DNA from: Incurvaria masculella | Lineage: Eukaryota > Arthropoda > Insecta > Lepidoptera > Incurvariidae | NCBI GenBank assembly: GCA_946894095.1 | Contig: OX335659.1 | Coordinates: forward strand, 751,501 to 815,500 | Direction of reading: 5' to 3' | Length of the DNA: 64,000 bases | Program-made: the position numbers and the translations under genes | The notes under the pieces: model-generated | What the model was told of the DNA's origin: nothing | Databases searched by the model: none | Seen by the model: only the letters and a program-made list of their open reading frames with translations | In this document: one piece after another, positions 44,407 to 56,055 of the stretch | Layout: the number at the start of each line of letters is the position of its first letter | How positions within the stretch are numbered: position 1 is the stretch's first letter

Positions 44407-44560
44407 GTTGAAAAAGTTCCGTAATCATTAGTGTTTTGGACGGTATGGGTTGTGGACCTTGTGCTTTTTGGACTTTATGATGCGTCCCCCATCTAACTAG
44501 TCCAATCCAGTTGTCATAAAATAAAATCATTGCCCCTATATTATGGTACGAAGCACTATA

Positions 44561-44960
44561 TTTTACCATATGTTGTGGCTAAATGTTTCCACGGAACCCC
44601 AATTACACGAATACCGCAGCTATCCATTTCATATGAAGAGTCATTTCATATGCCTGGGGTCAAAAACGATTGTATCCCGCAAAATTAATTTACTTGGCAA
44701 AAGTTAGACATTGCGGTTCAATCAATTTGTAATGAGCATAGTTTGGATTTGTGTAATGAATTGGTTTCACGTAATTGGCTACACGATTTCAATTAAACTA
44801 TGTATCTATTTTAGAATATAAAAGATGTTGATCACAAGAAGATGATCACCCTATATTCAGGGAAGGTGTATTCCATTGCAGCTCAGTCGTGGTCCCGAAA
44901 ACTGTCTGCACAACCGAATACAAAACAAACATGAGATCACAAGATATGTAATGACCGAAG
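44561..44960 (-). repeat. Family J repeat, copy 2
   Basis: Reverse complement of 34083-34474 with few differences, one being an extra CATATGA-like unit near 44645. Confidence 0.8.
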
Positions 44961-45456
44961 AAAATACATCAGTCGCTGTCGACATTTAAAAGCACGCTGA
45001 AATCTCATCTTTGTCTGAGCTGGAGTAGGCCATATAATAAAACATTTTAACTTCTTTTATTTCTGAAAATAGTAAACACGAAACTGCACTAATTAATTTT
45101 GACTGCACCTCCCCGACACGTACATTAACCTTCACACAAACTTGCAAATTCACAACAGTTACCTACACACCTGACACACACACTACCTCACTTTCTCATT
45201 TTCACATTTTTTTTTCTTTTAACAAAACGTAATTTTTGTCATGTACCTTCCTATTGTTTTTAAAGACATGCTAAGCAGCGTCATCCAATTGCCATATACG
45301 TAGAGAGCTTCAGTAGGGATTCATCTGAAAACCAGCTTCGCACTTTCCTACGAGTCCTTGTCACACATTTCAGATACCATACCCACGTCAAACAACGATA
45401 ACTCATCAGTGTTTCACTGTTTTTCTTTTAGTTTCGTTGTTCTATATATTTCTTGG
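44961..45456. other. Unrecognised stretch
   Basis: 45100-45200 is A/C-rich with CACA runs. No gene. Confidence 0.45.
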
Positions 45457-45752
45457 TTTTTAGGGTTCCGTATCCAAAGGGTACCAACGGAACCCTATTA
45501 GTAAGCCTCCGCTGTCCGTCCGTCCGCCCGTTTTTCCCAGGGCTGTATCTCATGAAGCGTAATAGCTAGGCAGCTGAAAATTTCACAAAGTGTGTATTTA
45601 TTTTGCCGGTATTACAACAAATAGGTAAAATTAAAAACTAATAAATAATAAAGAGGCGCCCCATAACAAAAAAGATGATTTTTTTGTTAAATTTTGTACT
45701 ATGGTACGGAACCCTTCGTGTACTAGTCCGACTCGAACTTAACCGGTTTTTT
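45457..45752 (-). repeat. Family A repeat, copy 12
   Basis: Full minus-strand copy from TTTTTAGGGTTCCGTATCC to TTAACCGGTTTTTT. Confidence 0.85.
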
Positions 45753-45966
45753 GTTATGTTATCTTTATATTTCTGTGTCTGTTAATGTTGGGGCCAATAC
45801 CAGTTTCTTGTTCTTATTCATTATTTATATGAACTACATGTCATACAGTCGTTTACAGTAAACTACACGTTGAATGCACCGCTGGTTCGCGAGCATTTCA
45901 TTAGACTGCGTTTTAACACGTTCCGGTGCCGTCTCCAACGCCGGAAAACGTAATTGTAATTAAAAC

Positions 45967-46077
45967 ATGGCAACTGCAGAGAGCAACGCGGCGGAGGCGG
46001 CAGCGGCACGAGCAACTGAAGTGAAGAAATCCAAGGAAAGGACTATTTGGACTTTTTTCAAGAATTGGACGACTTAA
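45967..46077 (+). CDS. Small ORF, 36 aa, unproven
   Basis: ATG in good context (AAAACATGG) opens an Ala/Glu-rich N-terminus, then KKSKERTIWTFFKNW and a stop. It could be an amphipathic micropeptide, a first exon, or chance in a locally GC-rich patch. No family recognised. Confidence 0.12.
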   Translation: MATAESNAAEAAAARATEVKKSKERTIWTFFKNWTT

Positions 46078-46141
46078 AATTAGTGGTCTTAGAAACCCAA
46101 TTGACGTGTCATTCTAATGACCAATAATAACATTTAAATAT

Positions 46142-46396
46142 AAATCCGGTCAAGTGTGAGAGAGATTTATCACAAAAAATCACGCTATAGCGGCAAAATA
46201 AATACACATTCTGTGCATATTTCAGCTGCCTACCTGTTACAGTAAATGAGATACAGCCCTGTGGCTGTGTTTTCACAGGTTGTGTATTTATTTTGCCGCT
46301 ATAACAACAAATAGGTAAAATGAGAAAATAATAAAAATTAAAACTCCATACAGAACCCTTCGTGTGCGAGTCCAATTCGCACTTGGCCGGTTTTTT
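46142..46396. repeat. Two family A halves fused as an inverted pair (copy 13)
   Basis: 46142-46262 is a plus-strand 5' half (CCGGTCAAGTG to ACAGCCCTGTGG). 46263-46396 is a minus-strand half (CACAGGTTGTGTATTTATTT to GCACTTGGCCGGTTTTTT). The (GTCC)n tract and hairpin are missing from both. Confidence 0.8.
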
Positions 46397-47053
46397 CGGT
46401 ACATATTTGTCCGTAATTAGCCTTATAACACCTGTATGTTCAAGGATTTACATGTACATCGTAGTACATTTACATGTTTTTATTAAAAACAATTGTTGTG
46501 TTTGTATTTGTCCTTGAGACTCACATTTATATAACGCAGGACTTGGACCTCAAAACTTCGGTAAATATATGATTATCATAGCATGTAATAGGAGAATTTT
46601 AATCATGACTGTGACAAATCAGATCTCTGTTGACATTTTTTATCAATAAAGTCAATCAAAACTGAAATCATGGAAAAATCAGAGCAGTTTGTCAAAAAAT
46701 CACCATGTTCCATGATTCATATTTTCTCAAAATTTCATCGTGATGTGAATACGCCCGTGTTTGTATAAATAAACCAGAATTTGCTACTCATACGTTTAGG
46801 GCCCGACGACAGCACAGCCTGTGCGGGAATATTTCGCAGTTCCTGCGCAATTCTTCCGGGTTCGTTCATAATGTGTGCTCTCCTCTTAAATGTCCCGAAG
46901 TCTATTAACATTTACCCAAATAGTTTGTTTCGCTTAAAGACCGAAATAACATTATTTACTTTGCCACTTAATAACCAAGTTTATTTGGTTTGAAATATTT
47001 AAATAAATGAAAGAAAATAAACAAACAAAATATAGTCATATAAATACACAATT
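46397..47053. other. Unrecognised stretch
   Basis: A 70-aa plus ORF (46781-46993) has no domain. No repeat recognised. Confidence 0.45.
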
Positions 47054-47432
47054 GTCAGCCTCAGTGGCCCAGTGGCGCAACACTTCGGCGATCGCTCTCC
47101 GAAGTTAAGCAACGCTGGGTCCGGTCTGGTCTTGGATGGGTGACCATTCAATCGTTGGGAGAGGCTGGCCGTGGTTCGGATTCCACGTTAAACTGTAGGT
47201 CCCCTTCCTTACTTACTAGGTGGTAGGGTTAATCCCGCCCGGGTTGGTACCATCGCATTGGATGAACGATGGTCGAAGCGGCAACGAAAATTGTCCGTGT
47301 TTTCCATCCAGTTCAATGTAGCCGTACAATATAAGTCCTGGCATGGCACCTAGTTTCCGTGTGGTGTGTTGGGCTAATACCATGACAGAACTTGTGGTAT
47401 TAGCCATCCAAGTCCAGTCACATAAAAAAAAA
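47054..47432 (+). repeat. SINE (family B), 5S-type head, copy 3
   Basis: GTCAGCCTCAGTGGCCCAGT, box A GAAGTTAAGCAACGCTGGG (47101-47119), GGTCTGGTCTT (intermediate element), box C GGATGGGTGACC (47134-47145), the T-arm-like hairpin, body, and CACATAAAAAAAAA tail. ACACAA lies on both sides, a possible partial target duplication. Confidence 0.9.
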
Positions 47433-47559
47433 CACAAACTGTGTCATTGTAAGCAAATTTAAGGTAAAACCAAACATTGCCATATTTGACAAAAATTATA
47501 TAAAAAAACCCATGTCAAAATATGTACTATGTGGGTTCTACACGTAAACATGCGTAAGG

Positions 47560-47795
47560 CACGACTTCTTCCTTACTTACTAGTTGGTAGGATTAATTCC
47601 CCAGGTTTGACATCATCGCATTGAATGAACGATGGTCAAAGCGGCAAAAAAAAGATTTCGTGTTTTCCATCAAGTTCAATATAGCCGTGCAATATAAGGA
47701 AGGTCCTGGCATGGCACCTAGTTACTATGTTGTGTGTTGGGCTAATCTCATCACAGTAGATGTAATATAAGCCATCCATTTCCAGTCACGTTAAC
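47560..47795 (+). repeat. SINE (family B), 5'-truncated
   Basis: Starts in the body at CTTCCTTACTTACTAGTTGG and ends CCAGTCACGTTAAC, 130 bp after the previous copy in the same orientation. Confidence 0.75.
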
Positions 47796-48508
47796 ATTAT
47801 CACGGTAAAATAATTGCGAGCATATTTAAATACAATTAATGTCAGATTTTAACGCTTAATAATACCTGACATCTCAAAGAAAATAACTTCAACCCATTGT
47901 CATGCGGGATTAGAGACGTAGTCACGTCTGCTTATGTTAATTTCAGCGAGTGTTTTCCCAAATAAAGAGATTTAATTTGTGAAACATGTTTCAGCAGGTA
48001 AACGCTCGAGTACACAATGTTCTCCGCTTTGTTATTCAATTGTGTGCACTGTTGACTGCATTTAGTTTGGCTAGGTCCAGTTAATTTAGGTATTTTTAAG
48101 TTCACGATTAATTATAACGTTAAATTTACATATCCACAATTTCCATTTACGTGTGCTCGTAATTCTTCTCCTCCTAAACGGCTTGATCGATTTTGATAAA
48201 AAATTGTCACCTGGATAATTCTTAGCTTTAGATTGACCTGGCATGTGCCGCTGTTATCGAGATATTATTTGTAATTTTTTTTTAATTTTTATTTATTGAA
48301 TTGTTACTTAACCAAATATAATCTGTAATTTTTAAACTCACCGCACCTCTCAATATGTATTTATTGATTTATAAATGACCATTTGAATAAGACGCCCGTG
48401 AAGGTTTGTGATCACATTTTACCAGGCTCTGCTCAAGTGAATGTCCTAAACTTCAAAATTCAAGCAAATCAAACGTCAAACCAAATTGATAGCTAATCCA
48501 TTTATATA
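47796..48508. other. Unrecognised AT-rich stretch
   Basis: No repeat or gene recognised. Confidence 0.5.
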
Positions 48509-48512
48509 TTAA

Positions 48513-49054
48513 GGTGGCCCATCCCGCTCATCACCCCATACAAAAGGGGAAAGAAGATCACGCCCATATTTCTTGTCAGAGATCCAAAATTTTGCTACAA
48601 GTAGCTTTATTTGATCGAACTAGATGTCTGATGACCATTGGCATTGTAAAATTGTGTTTGGTTTCTAAGTTATAAGGTCCGAAAGTTCTCATTTTTCGCG
48701 CGTTTTGTACAATAACTTTGGAGGTGGATTACGCAATGATAAAGTAAGAACATCTTAAAAAAATTAGTCATCAGACATAGGTTATTTAATCAAGATTTAT
48801 AATCTATTTGGTGTTTGTTCAATTTTTTACTACAGCGGTCGTGGTTTACTTTTAGCTATAAGTCGTTTTGAAATTAAAATTTTCGTAAATCTTACCAAAT
48901 CATACTCTATGCACATTGTCTTTTTTGTGGACATGTTGCATCTTCCTCATCACGGAGCCTGTCTTATTCTTTGAAACAGAGAAGGTCCCAGAGTGCAACA
49001 TCACGGTTTTGTACCGTGCCCGCGAATGAGTTAGGCCCGCCGGTTTGGGCCACC
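48513..49054 (-). mobile_element. Element I, copy 2 (TTAA-flanked)
   Basis: 542 bp, inverted relative to 24243-24784. Flanked by TTAA at 48509-48512 and 49055-49058; the right TTAA is shared with element L. Confidence 0.85.
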
Positions 49055-49058
49055 TTAA

Positions 49059-49449
49059 GGGCGTGATAGAAGCTAATTGCAATCAGTTCCATAAGGGCGT
49101 AAAAGTAATAATATTTTACTATTTTTAAAAATAACTATGTTCCTGATTTGGTACTTGTATTGGTATTTCAAAAATACGAATGATTCAAGATGATTTAGCT
49201 ATATTTAAAACTTATAGGTTAATATTATATGGGCAAACTTTTTTTTATGACAGTTTATCAATGTTTGCCTATTTGGATGACAGAAATCACCAGATACTGA
49301 CAGTTTTATGTTTAAATTATACCTAAACCATCTATCTACAAATATACTTTTTGATTATCAAAATTCCTTGTGCTTATTTTTTAATATAATTAAATGTTGT
49401 TTTACTTAAGCCCTTATCGGACTGAACGCAATCGTCTCTTATCACGCCC
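49059..49449. mobile_element. Element L (TTAA-flanked, ~46-bp TIR MITE)
   Basis: 391 bp between TTAA 49055-49058 and TTAA 49450-49453. TIRs start GGGCGTGATA and match over ~46 bp with mismatches (ATTGC, TCAGT and ATAAGGGC blocks in register). A second AAGGGCGTAA block lies inside each end. piggyBac-type by target site; no transposase. Confidence 0.85.
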
Positions 49450-49453
49450 TTAA

Positions 49454-49954
49454 AGAATAATCTTATAAAATAAATCCATGTCAAAATTAAAAATAAATTT
49501 AACAGATAAGTCAATATGTTTTGTTATCATTAGTGTTTTTTATTCCCTTTTTCGTTTTCATTTACGTTATCTCCTAGATGAATAAATTTAATTTAATACC
49601 AAAATAGCTGCCCCCCCACTCCACTTAAGGTGTGTTTTGTCGTTAAAAATAACACACGTAAAAAACTATACGTTACAAAAACGTAGACAGTGGAGGCGAG
49701 TGAAGACAACGGACTCCATTGAAACAAAGATCTCTTTACGTGTGTTGTTTCCTTTTCTCCACTCCCACTAATGGACCGGCGCTAGCCACAGTTTTAGGAA
49801 AGTTGGCTTCTCTTTGACTAATGTAGTTCTTTGCGGAGATTGACTTATCACATCGACGTGAAGTAATAGGTTTTCGCCTGGCGCACCTAGAAACTCGTCC
49901 GCAGTTATTTTCTCGTGCATGGAATTGGAATATTAGTTATTTCTATTACATTAA
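49454..49954. other. Unrecognised stretch
   Basis: AACACACGTA / TACGTGTGTT (about 49650 and 49737) and CCACTCCACT / AGTGGAGGCGAGTG hint at an old inverted-repeat element. Not resolvable. Confidence 0.35.
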
Positions 49955-50081
49955 CCCCTGTTTTCACCACCTCCAGTTACCTTAAATCCCATAGTTAACT
50001 TTCGGCTACATGCAATATTTGTATGATGTAACTGAAAGATAACTTTGGGATTTTTGTAGCTGGAGGTGGTGGAACCGGGCG
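49955..50081. mobile_element. ~127-bp hairpin MITE
   Basis: Inverted arms: TTTTCACCACCTCCAGTTAC, AAATCCCATAGTTAACTTTC against GAAAGATAACTTTGGGATTT, GTAGCTGGAGGTGGTGGAA. TTAA precedes the left end; the right flank is TAAG. Confidence 0.65.
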
Positions 50082-50465
50082 TAAGTCACGTGCGACGACG
50101 CCCGCATGGGCTTTAAATTTTTTCAGCGACTGCGAAAAGGCGGGTTAAGTGACTTCTTCACGTTGCGTTTGAAAGAACCTAGATACTTACATATTGTGCT
50201 ATTCACTAAGTATTAACCTCGAAGTTCAAAAGTTTTTCTGTTACAGACTACAGGAAGACACATTGCGATAAATTGATTGGAAAAGTGTGTGTAGGTTCAA
50301 TTTATTCTATTTAGTGAACCTTTCACCATATTTAGAACGCTTCAAATTTATACAGTGGGCATCAGAGTTTACTATTAAAATAACACAACAAATACTTTGT
50401 AACTCGCGAGTGAAACTCAAAAGAAATTTCTTCGTATCACGCTTCGTCGAAGGCCAAAGTGTGGG
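50082..50465. other. Unrecognised stretch
   Basis: Plus and minus ORFs overlapping at 50287-50532 run into A copy 14 and are not genes. Confidence 0.45.
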
Positions 50466-50757
50466 AAAAAAACCGACCAAGTGCGAGTCGGACTCGCACA
50501 CAAAGGGTTCCGTACCATCGTACAATATTTAACACAAAAATCACGTTTTTTGTATGGGGGCTCCCTTTAATCTTTATTATTTTGTATCTTACCTATTAGT
50601 TGTTATGGCGGCAAAATAAATACACGCTCTGTGAAAATTTCATCTGCCTTCCTATGAAGGTTCATGAGATGCAGCCCTGTGAGAGAAGGACGGACGGACG
50701 GACAACAGAGACTGAGTAATAGGGTTCCGCTGGCACCCTTTGGGTAGGGAGCCCTAA
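50466..50757 (+). repeat. Family A repeat, copy 14
   Basis: Full plus-strand copy, AAACCGACCAAGTGCGAGTC to GGGTAGGGAGCCCTAA. Confidence 0.85.
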
Positions 50758-52056
50758 TACATTTAATAAAGAAAATAAAAATACTGAAACTAAGTGACTT
50801 TTATCGCGCCGTTTACTGTACACATTATATGCCCGTAGCAAAGTATCCTACTACGATGTATCTTCTGAGAAAATCTTCACGTGGATGGCATTAATGATTG
50901 ATTGAGATTTCAGCTGCCGAGTCGAAACAAAAGGTCAATTTATTCAGAAGTTTCAGAACATAGAGATAGAACCTGTTGGATGTGGAGTGCCAATTAATGA
51001 GTTTCAAATCGATCGTCCCGCAAATGGATAAAGTTTGTGTTCCCTAACTTCGTTAGGTGTTCATGAGAGCTTTGGGCTTTAAGGCGCTAGGACTAGCCAA
51101 CTACTCGCGCCATACAAATGCACTTTTTAACAAATGTAATAATATGTAGTGAAACGCTTCAGCAAATCCAAATAGAACTCCAGACTGATAATGGATTGTT
51201 AATATTTTTTTATTCCATCATTTATTTAAATAATAATAAAAATAAAAAAAGTTGATTTTTCTCATTAGAAATCTGAAAGTCATTCGATTTCTAGATATAA
51301 GCAAAAACAGCATATATGCATAAACAAAAAATTCCATTTGCTTTTAGATTTCTACATTTAGTCAAAAAAGTTCGGAAATGGACACCGTTTCCGCAATGTA
51401 TTTTGTATAGAAAAAGGAAACATACATTAACGAAAATCATTCGATTCCTAGACAAGGAATCATATATTGTAAAGATGACACTTATAATCGTCAGACTTAG
51501 TTAGTTTACTTGGGGTGCCTCGTCTAACTTTGCGATTTGGCTAGTACCAGGCCCTCAACAAAGTCTGAAGGACTGACATTGAAAAAACCTTCATTTCGAA
51601 CACAAATTAGCTGTGTGTCTATTTTTGTCCAAATTTATATTATTTCTACTGCATTTATTCTACATTCGTATTCGAAGGAAATTTTGCAGGCGTTTGAAAG
51701 AGTGCATGCTTGCAAACATTTTCCGGCTTACCTCATCAACCTAAGCAGGTTCCTATCTATTCCACGATAAAGTGGATACAGATTTATAAATACAGCTTCT
51801 TTTAAAAATGTATCACCTCTTCAATCCTCACGTCAACACTATTCTTTTAATAATATATTCTCCAATGCTACTCCATGTCAAACTAATGTTCAAAATGAAT
51901 TAATCAACATTGAATTGTATGGAAAACACGAACAAAAACTATCGGTTTCATGCATGTACACTAAAATGCAGATATACCTAGTTGAATGATTATATGTTTT
52001 TTTACATTACCATGTTTAACGCGCTCATGAAATTACAGTTTCACTTCTTCTCCTAA
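50758..52056. other. Mostly unrecognised
   Basis: A 30-bp SINE body scrap (ACATTGAATTGTATGGAAAA) sits at 51907-51936. Short AT-rich ORFs only. Confidence 0.45.
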
Positions 52057-52212
52057 AGCCTGGTTTTCACCGAGTGCTGATTTATTTTAATCTACACCTA
52101 AAGAGCCTTTATGACTAAAGTGCTGATTATCTTGTACTGGTCTTGGTTGCAAACTGCTAAAAAGGCCCTTAATATGTGGCGATTAAGCTAATCATTAGTA
52201 GGCGAAAAATCC
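52057..52212 (-). mobile_element. MITE family G, copy 2
   Basis: Starts AGCCTGGTTTTCACCGAGTG; inverted orientation relative to copies 1 and 3. Confidence 0.65.
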
Positions 52213-52734
52213 CCTTACTGTCATGGTTCATTCTCTCATTATTATGTCTGTTGATACTTCTAACTAAAGAAAACTTTGTGACGTGTGAAACAGGCACCGA
52301 GATGTCTCCTCCCGTTCGAGCCGAAACTATAATTCCGTTTCAATTGGCAGCCCTTATTAATAAACAGCATTAACCCTGGAGGCGTCGTGGGTTCTCGCAG
52401 CCCTTGTGTGCCATCAACCCAAGTATTAAATGTCTTTGAAGCTGTTAATAATGAAGTTTCCGCTACAGTCTGAGCGAAACAGTTTGCATAGTTTGACGCT
52501 GATCGAGCATAGCATAGTTCGAATATAGAGGTTTAGAGTTTGTTGGGACGGGGAACGAACTGGCGACTTCAACCTATCCTACCGTCTCAACCGCGCCGCC
52601 TCCGAATTCCTTTTGTGTCCTTGCTCATTCGCACTACACATTCAAAACAGTTTTCAAATGATAACTCCTCTCATAATACTAGTTTAGCAAATTAAACGAA
52701 AGATCACACAAAGTCACTAAGCAGATAGCTGACA
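52213..52734. other. Unrecognised stretch
   Basis: No repeat or gene recognised. Confidence 0.45.
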
Positions 52735-53015
52735 AAAGGCTGTGCCACGGTGTCTCTCGGCGGATCTCTTGAGCAGCGGTGGACGCACACCTTTGTACCA
52801 CAGTACATCTAAAACTGTAGGTCCCCTTCCCCTGCTAGATGGTAGCCCGCCCGGGTTGGTACCACCGCATTGGATGAAACTATGGTTGAAGCGGCAATGG
52901 AAAATTGTGTTTTTCATCCAGTTCAATGTAGCCGTGCTCATAAAGTGAAGGTCCTGGCATGGCACCTAATCCCTTCGGGAATGTGGTGTATTAGGTTGCA
53001 TAAGAAAAAAAAAGA
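52735..53015 (+). repeat. SINE (family B) with unrecognised 5' segment
   Basis: From ACTGTAGGTCCCCTTCCCCT (52812) onward it is normal body and tail (GGTTGCATAAGAAAAAAAA). Upstream is GGTGTCTCTCGGCGGATCTC then GAGCAGCGGTGGACGCAC, which is neither of the two head types seen elsewhere. Confidence 0.7.
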
Positions 53016-53042
53016 TATATAGCTGTGCGGCCGGGGCCACAG

Positions 53043-53266
53043 CAGTAGCTCAACTCAGACGATTTTTGAGATAAATACCTTTCCTCCATAGAGTGTCGGG
53101 GTTGTCACTTAAATACTGGCCGAGCACTGTTGGTTCTATTATTTTTAAAAAATGACTTCGAAGCCTCGCGACATTTCTACACCGCGAAACTAGCTTAGAG
53201 CCCACACAAGCGTAACGTGCCTGTATAGGTGCACGAAATCAGGACTTTGTGTGGAGTTGAGCTACT
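53043..53266. mobile_element. Possible MITE with 13-bp TIRs
   Basis: AGTAGCTCAACTC (53045) and its exact inverse GAGTTGAGCTACT (ending 53266) lie ~220 bp apart. No clear target duplication. Confidence 0.35.
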
Positions 53267-53666
53267 AATCTTATATATATTATGTGTGTGTACCGTCAAT
53301 TACTTAATCTGTGGTACCGTATAGCTGGCGATAGAAGGTCGAATAAGCCTGTGAACACACGCGGCATCTTACATTAGTGAAGTAAGGCTGTAAGCTGCAA
53401 TAAACGCCACCGGAATAGAACCACAAAAGTAGCATTGTAAGCTCATAAAATATTATATACTAGACCACCATGATAACCCAACGTATAACCCAACGCTACG
53501 CATTCTCTAAATAATTTTAAAGTGCATATTTCTTCGTGGAGCTCGCACTACTGAGCTTTTGTTTTTTCACACATACATATTTTGTACCATCCCAAACAAG
53601 TTAAAATCCGTGTGAATGCAGTAATAAGTCAACACACAAACGGTAATCAAGATGTGTAAGCAAAGC
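53267..53666. other. Unrecognised stretch
   Basis: ATAACCCAACG is duplicated at about 53471-53495. No gene. Confidence 0.45.
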
Positions 53667-53810
53667 TAGACTCTTCCACCAAGTACTGATTAGCTTAGAG
53701 CCTTTCTTGCCATCCCGCAATCGATATCAGCACAAGATAATCAGCATTTTAGTAATAAATGCCCTTTAAGCGACGATTACAATAAATCAGCACTTGGTGA
53801 AAACCAGGCT
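53667..53810 (+). mobile_element. MITE family G, copy 3
   Basis: Degenerate TIRs: AGACTCTTCCACCAAGTACT at left, and on the other strand AGCCTGGTTTTCACCAAGTG at right. Confidence 0.65.
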
Positions 53811-54855
53811 AAATGAATGCACAATACGACACAATACAAAGCGGCTGAAAAATTCGCTGATATTGCGCGCACCTACCGGCTCAGTTTATTGGTGGACGTT
53901 TAGGGAAGCTCATTCGCTACGAAGCACGGCTGACGCCCAGCCTGGCGCACGTTCTGTCGCGCATGGACCATTGACTATAGAGCGAATGGATGAGACCACA
54001 GATAAATAGGAAGGAGATATGCCATCTAGCGAGCCTACTACGAGACTCACTGTTTTCAAACTTCCAATTTTCAAAAACTACCAACCCAACTTAAGGCTCC
54101 AACTGAGTCCAGCGTTCGGCAAACAAACGATAATGGCAACCTCTGAAAGCAGCGGGTTTGCGTTAGGGTTCATTGTTGTATTCGCGTCAAAAACATTTTA
54201 GGGCGATGATGCCGCTAGCCATTCCTTCGCCATGATTATTCTCAAGGTTACCATATATATACCATAGCGTAAAGTCAAGAATACGCGCGGCGGAATCTAG
54301 CCAGTGCCATCATGTCATCGGGAGGGTACGCAAGTTTCGCGCGCTCCATCCCCGCTCGGCAAAGTACGACTACTCTGATTTTTTCAAAAAAATAAAAAAA
54401 AGAAGATTTATTAACAGAAAGGGGGATGTGAACCTCGCTATGGCTGAAAGGTATAAGATTTTTCATTCTTCTGAACAGAAATATAACAGAAAAAATGGAT
54501 TTGAAAGGTAAAAAAGGTCCTTTTAGAAATATTATTATTTCGATGATTATACAAGTGTTTAGTATAAAATGGGAATGTGTACCTTCGCAAACGTACGTTC
54601 TATAAGCTTAGTATTTTTTCAAGGTTTAACAACCCAAGGCCTTATTGTAATCGTCTTCAGAAAAACGTTCATATTAAGGAATCTATTCCTCTTAAACTTT
54701 CCCTCCTTCGTCCTTGCTCGACCAAACGCGACTGGTATAACTAACGGGTGCAAGCCAACGCGTTTATTTCAGACGCGGCGCGGCGTTAATTTGTAGCCCG
54801 AACAGAGCCGAGCGCAGCGCGACCCGGCGGCGGCGGCGCATCGCTGGACGTTTGT
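53811..54855. other. Unrecognised stretch ending in a GC-rich patch
   Basis: ORFs of 60-75 aa on plus without domains. 54775-54850 is GC/CpG-rich (CGAGCGCAGCGCGACCCGGC). Confidence 0.4.
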
Positions 54856-55308
54856 TAGGGTTCCGTACCCAAAGGGTGAAAACGGAACCCTATTACTAAG
54901 CCCCGATTGCACGAAGAGACGGCTGAGTTAATCAATGTTCAAACACGTCACTTTTAGTGAACCGCATAGAGTTCCTGCCATACTGTCCACTCAAAGTGAC
55001 GTGTTTAATCATACTTTGACGTTGATTTTGATTTTTTGTCCTTTCGTGCACTCGGCCCTAAGTCTCCGCTGTCCGTCCGTCCGTCCGTCACAGGGCTGTA
55101 TCTCATGAACCGTAATAGGTAGGCAGCTGAATTTTTCACAGAGTGTGTATTTATTTTGCCGCTATAACAACAAATATATAGAATAAAAAAATTATAAAAA
55201 TTAAAGGGAGGTCCCATACAAAAAACATGATTTTTTTTGTGTTAAATCTTTTACGATGGTACGGAACCCTTTGTGCACGAGTCCGACTCGCGCTTGGCCG
55301 GTTTTTTT
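54856..55308 (-). repeat. Family A repeat, copy 15, interrupted by M1
   Basis: Ordinary minus-strand copy. The A sequence breaks after ATTACTAAG and resumes CTAAGTCTCCGCTGTCCG on the far side of M1. Confidence 0.9.
54901..55057. mobile_element. MITE family M, copy 1
   Basis: 157 bp with TIRs CCCCGATTGCACGA and (on minus) GGCCGAGTGCACGA, flanked by CTAAG duplicated (54896-54900 and 55058-55062). The interior holds CACGTCACTTTTAGTG and CAAAGTGACGTGTTTAATCA as subterminal inverted repeats. Confidence 0.85.
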
Positions 55309-55646
55309 GGTCGCGCCGACCGGGGCGCCAACCGCTGTGCGTCGGAAGCCAAATTGGACGGATTGGGTTTATGTTTTCATAGTGGTTTATTCCATTCGAA
55401 GTGCCTTTTCATAGGCACCACAATCCTCAAAACCAACTAGGCGAATAATGTGTGTAGCGCAAATGAATACGTAGACTATACTAAACTAAAAGATTGAAAT
55501 GAATAAAAGAAAGAAGATTTTATAAAAAATCAGGTGCATAGCAAATTATTTCGTATATACATGTGAATTACATTGGTATGTTTAAAAATATCAAATATTT
55601 TTAGTTTTAATTACAAAAAGTACTTTAGTGTGGAATTCTAGCACAG
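55309..55646. other. Unrecognised stretch
   Basis: GC-richer at 55310-55370, then AT-rich. No gene. Confidence 0.45.
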
Positions 55647-55953
55647 AAAAAAAACCGGCCAAGTACGAGTCGGGCTCGCACAAAAGGGTTCCGTACCATC
55701 GAACAAGATTTAACACAAAAAAATCAGGTTTTTTTGTATGGGGACCCCCTTTCATTCTTATTATTTTTAAATGTTACCTATTTGTTGTTATAGCGGCAAA
55801 ATAAATATATACTCTGTAAAAATTTCAGCTGCCTATCTATTACGGTTCATGAGATACAGCCCTGTGACAGACGGACGGACGGACGGACGGACGGACAGCG
55901 GAGGCTTAGTAATAGGGTTCCGTTTTCACCCTTTGGGTACGGAACCCTAAAAA
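55647..55953 (+). repeat. Family A repeat, copy 16
   Basis: Close to consensus, with five GGAC units and an intact terminal hairpin (AGGGTTCCGT / ACGGAACCCT). Confidence 0.9.
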
Positions 55954-56055
55954 CCGGCCAAGTGTGAGTCAGACTCACACAAAGTGTTCCGTACGATCGT
56001 ACAAGATTTCGGGGAAAAAAATAAGGTTTTTTGTGTGGAGGCCCTTTAATTGTTC
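55951..56055 (+). repeat. Family A repeat, copy 17 (truncated, tandem)
   Basis: AAACCGGCCAAGTGTGAGTC starts exactly at the end of copy 16. Only the first ~100 bp is present. Confidence 0.85.
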
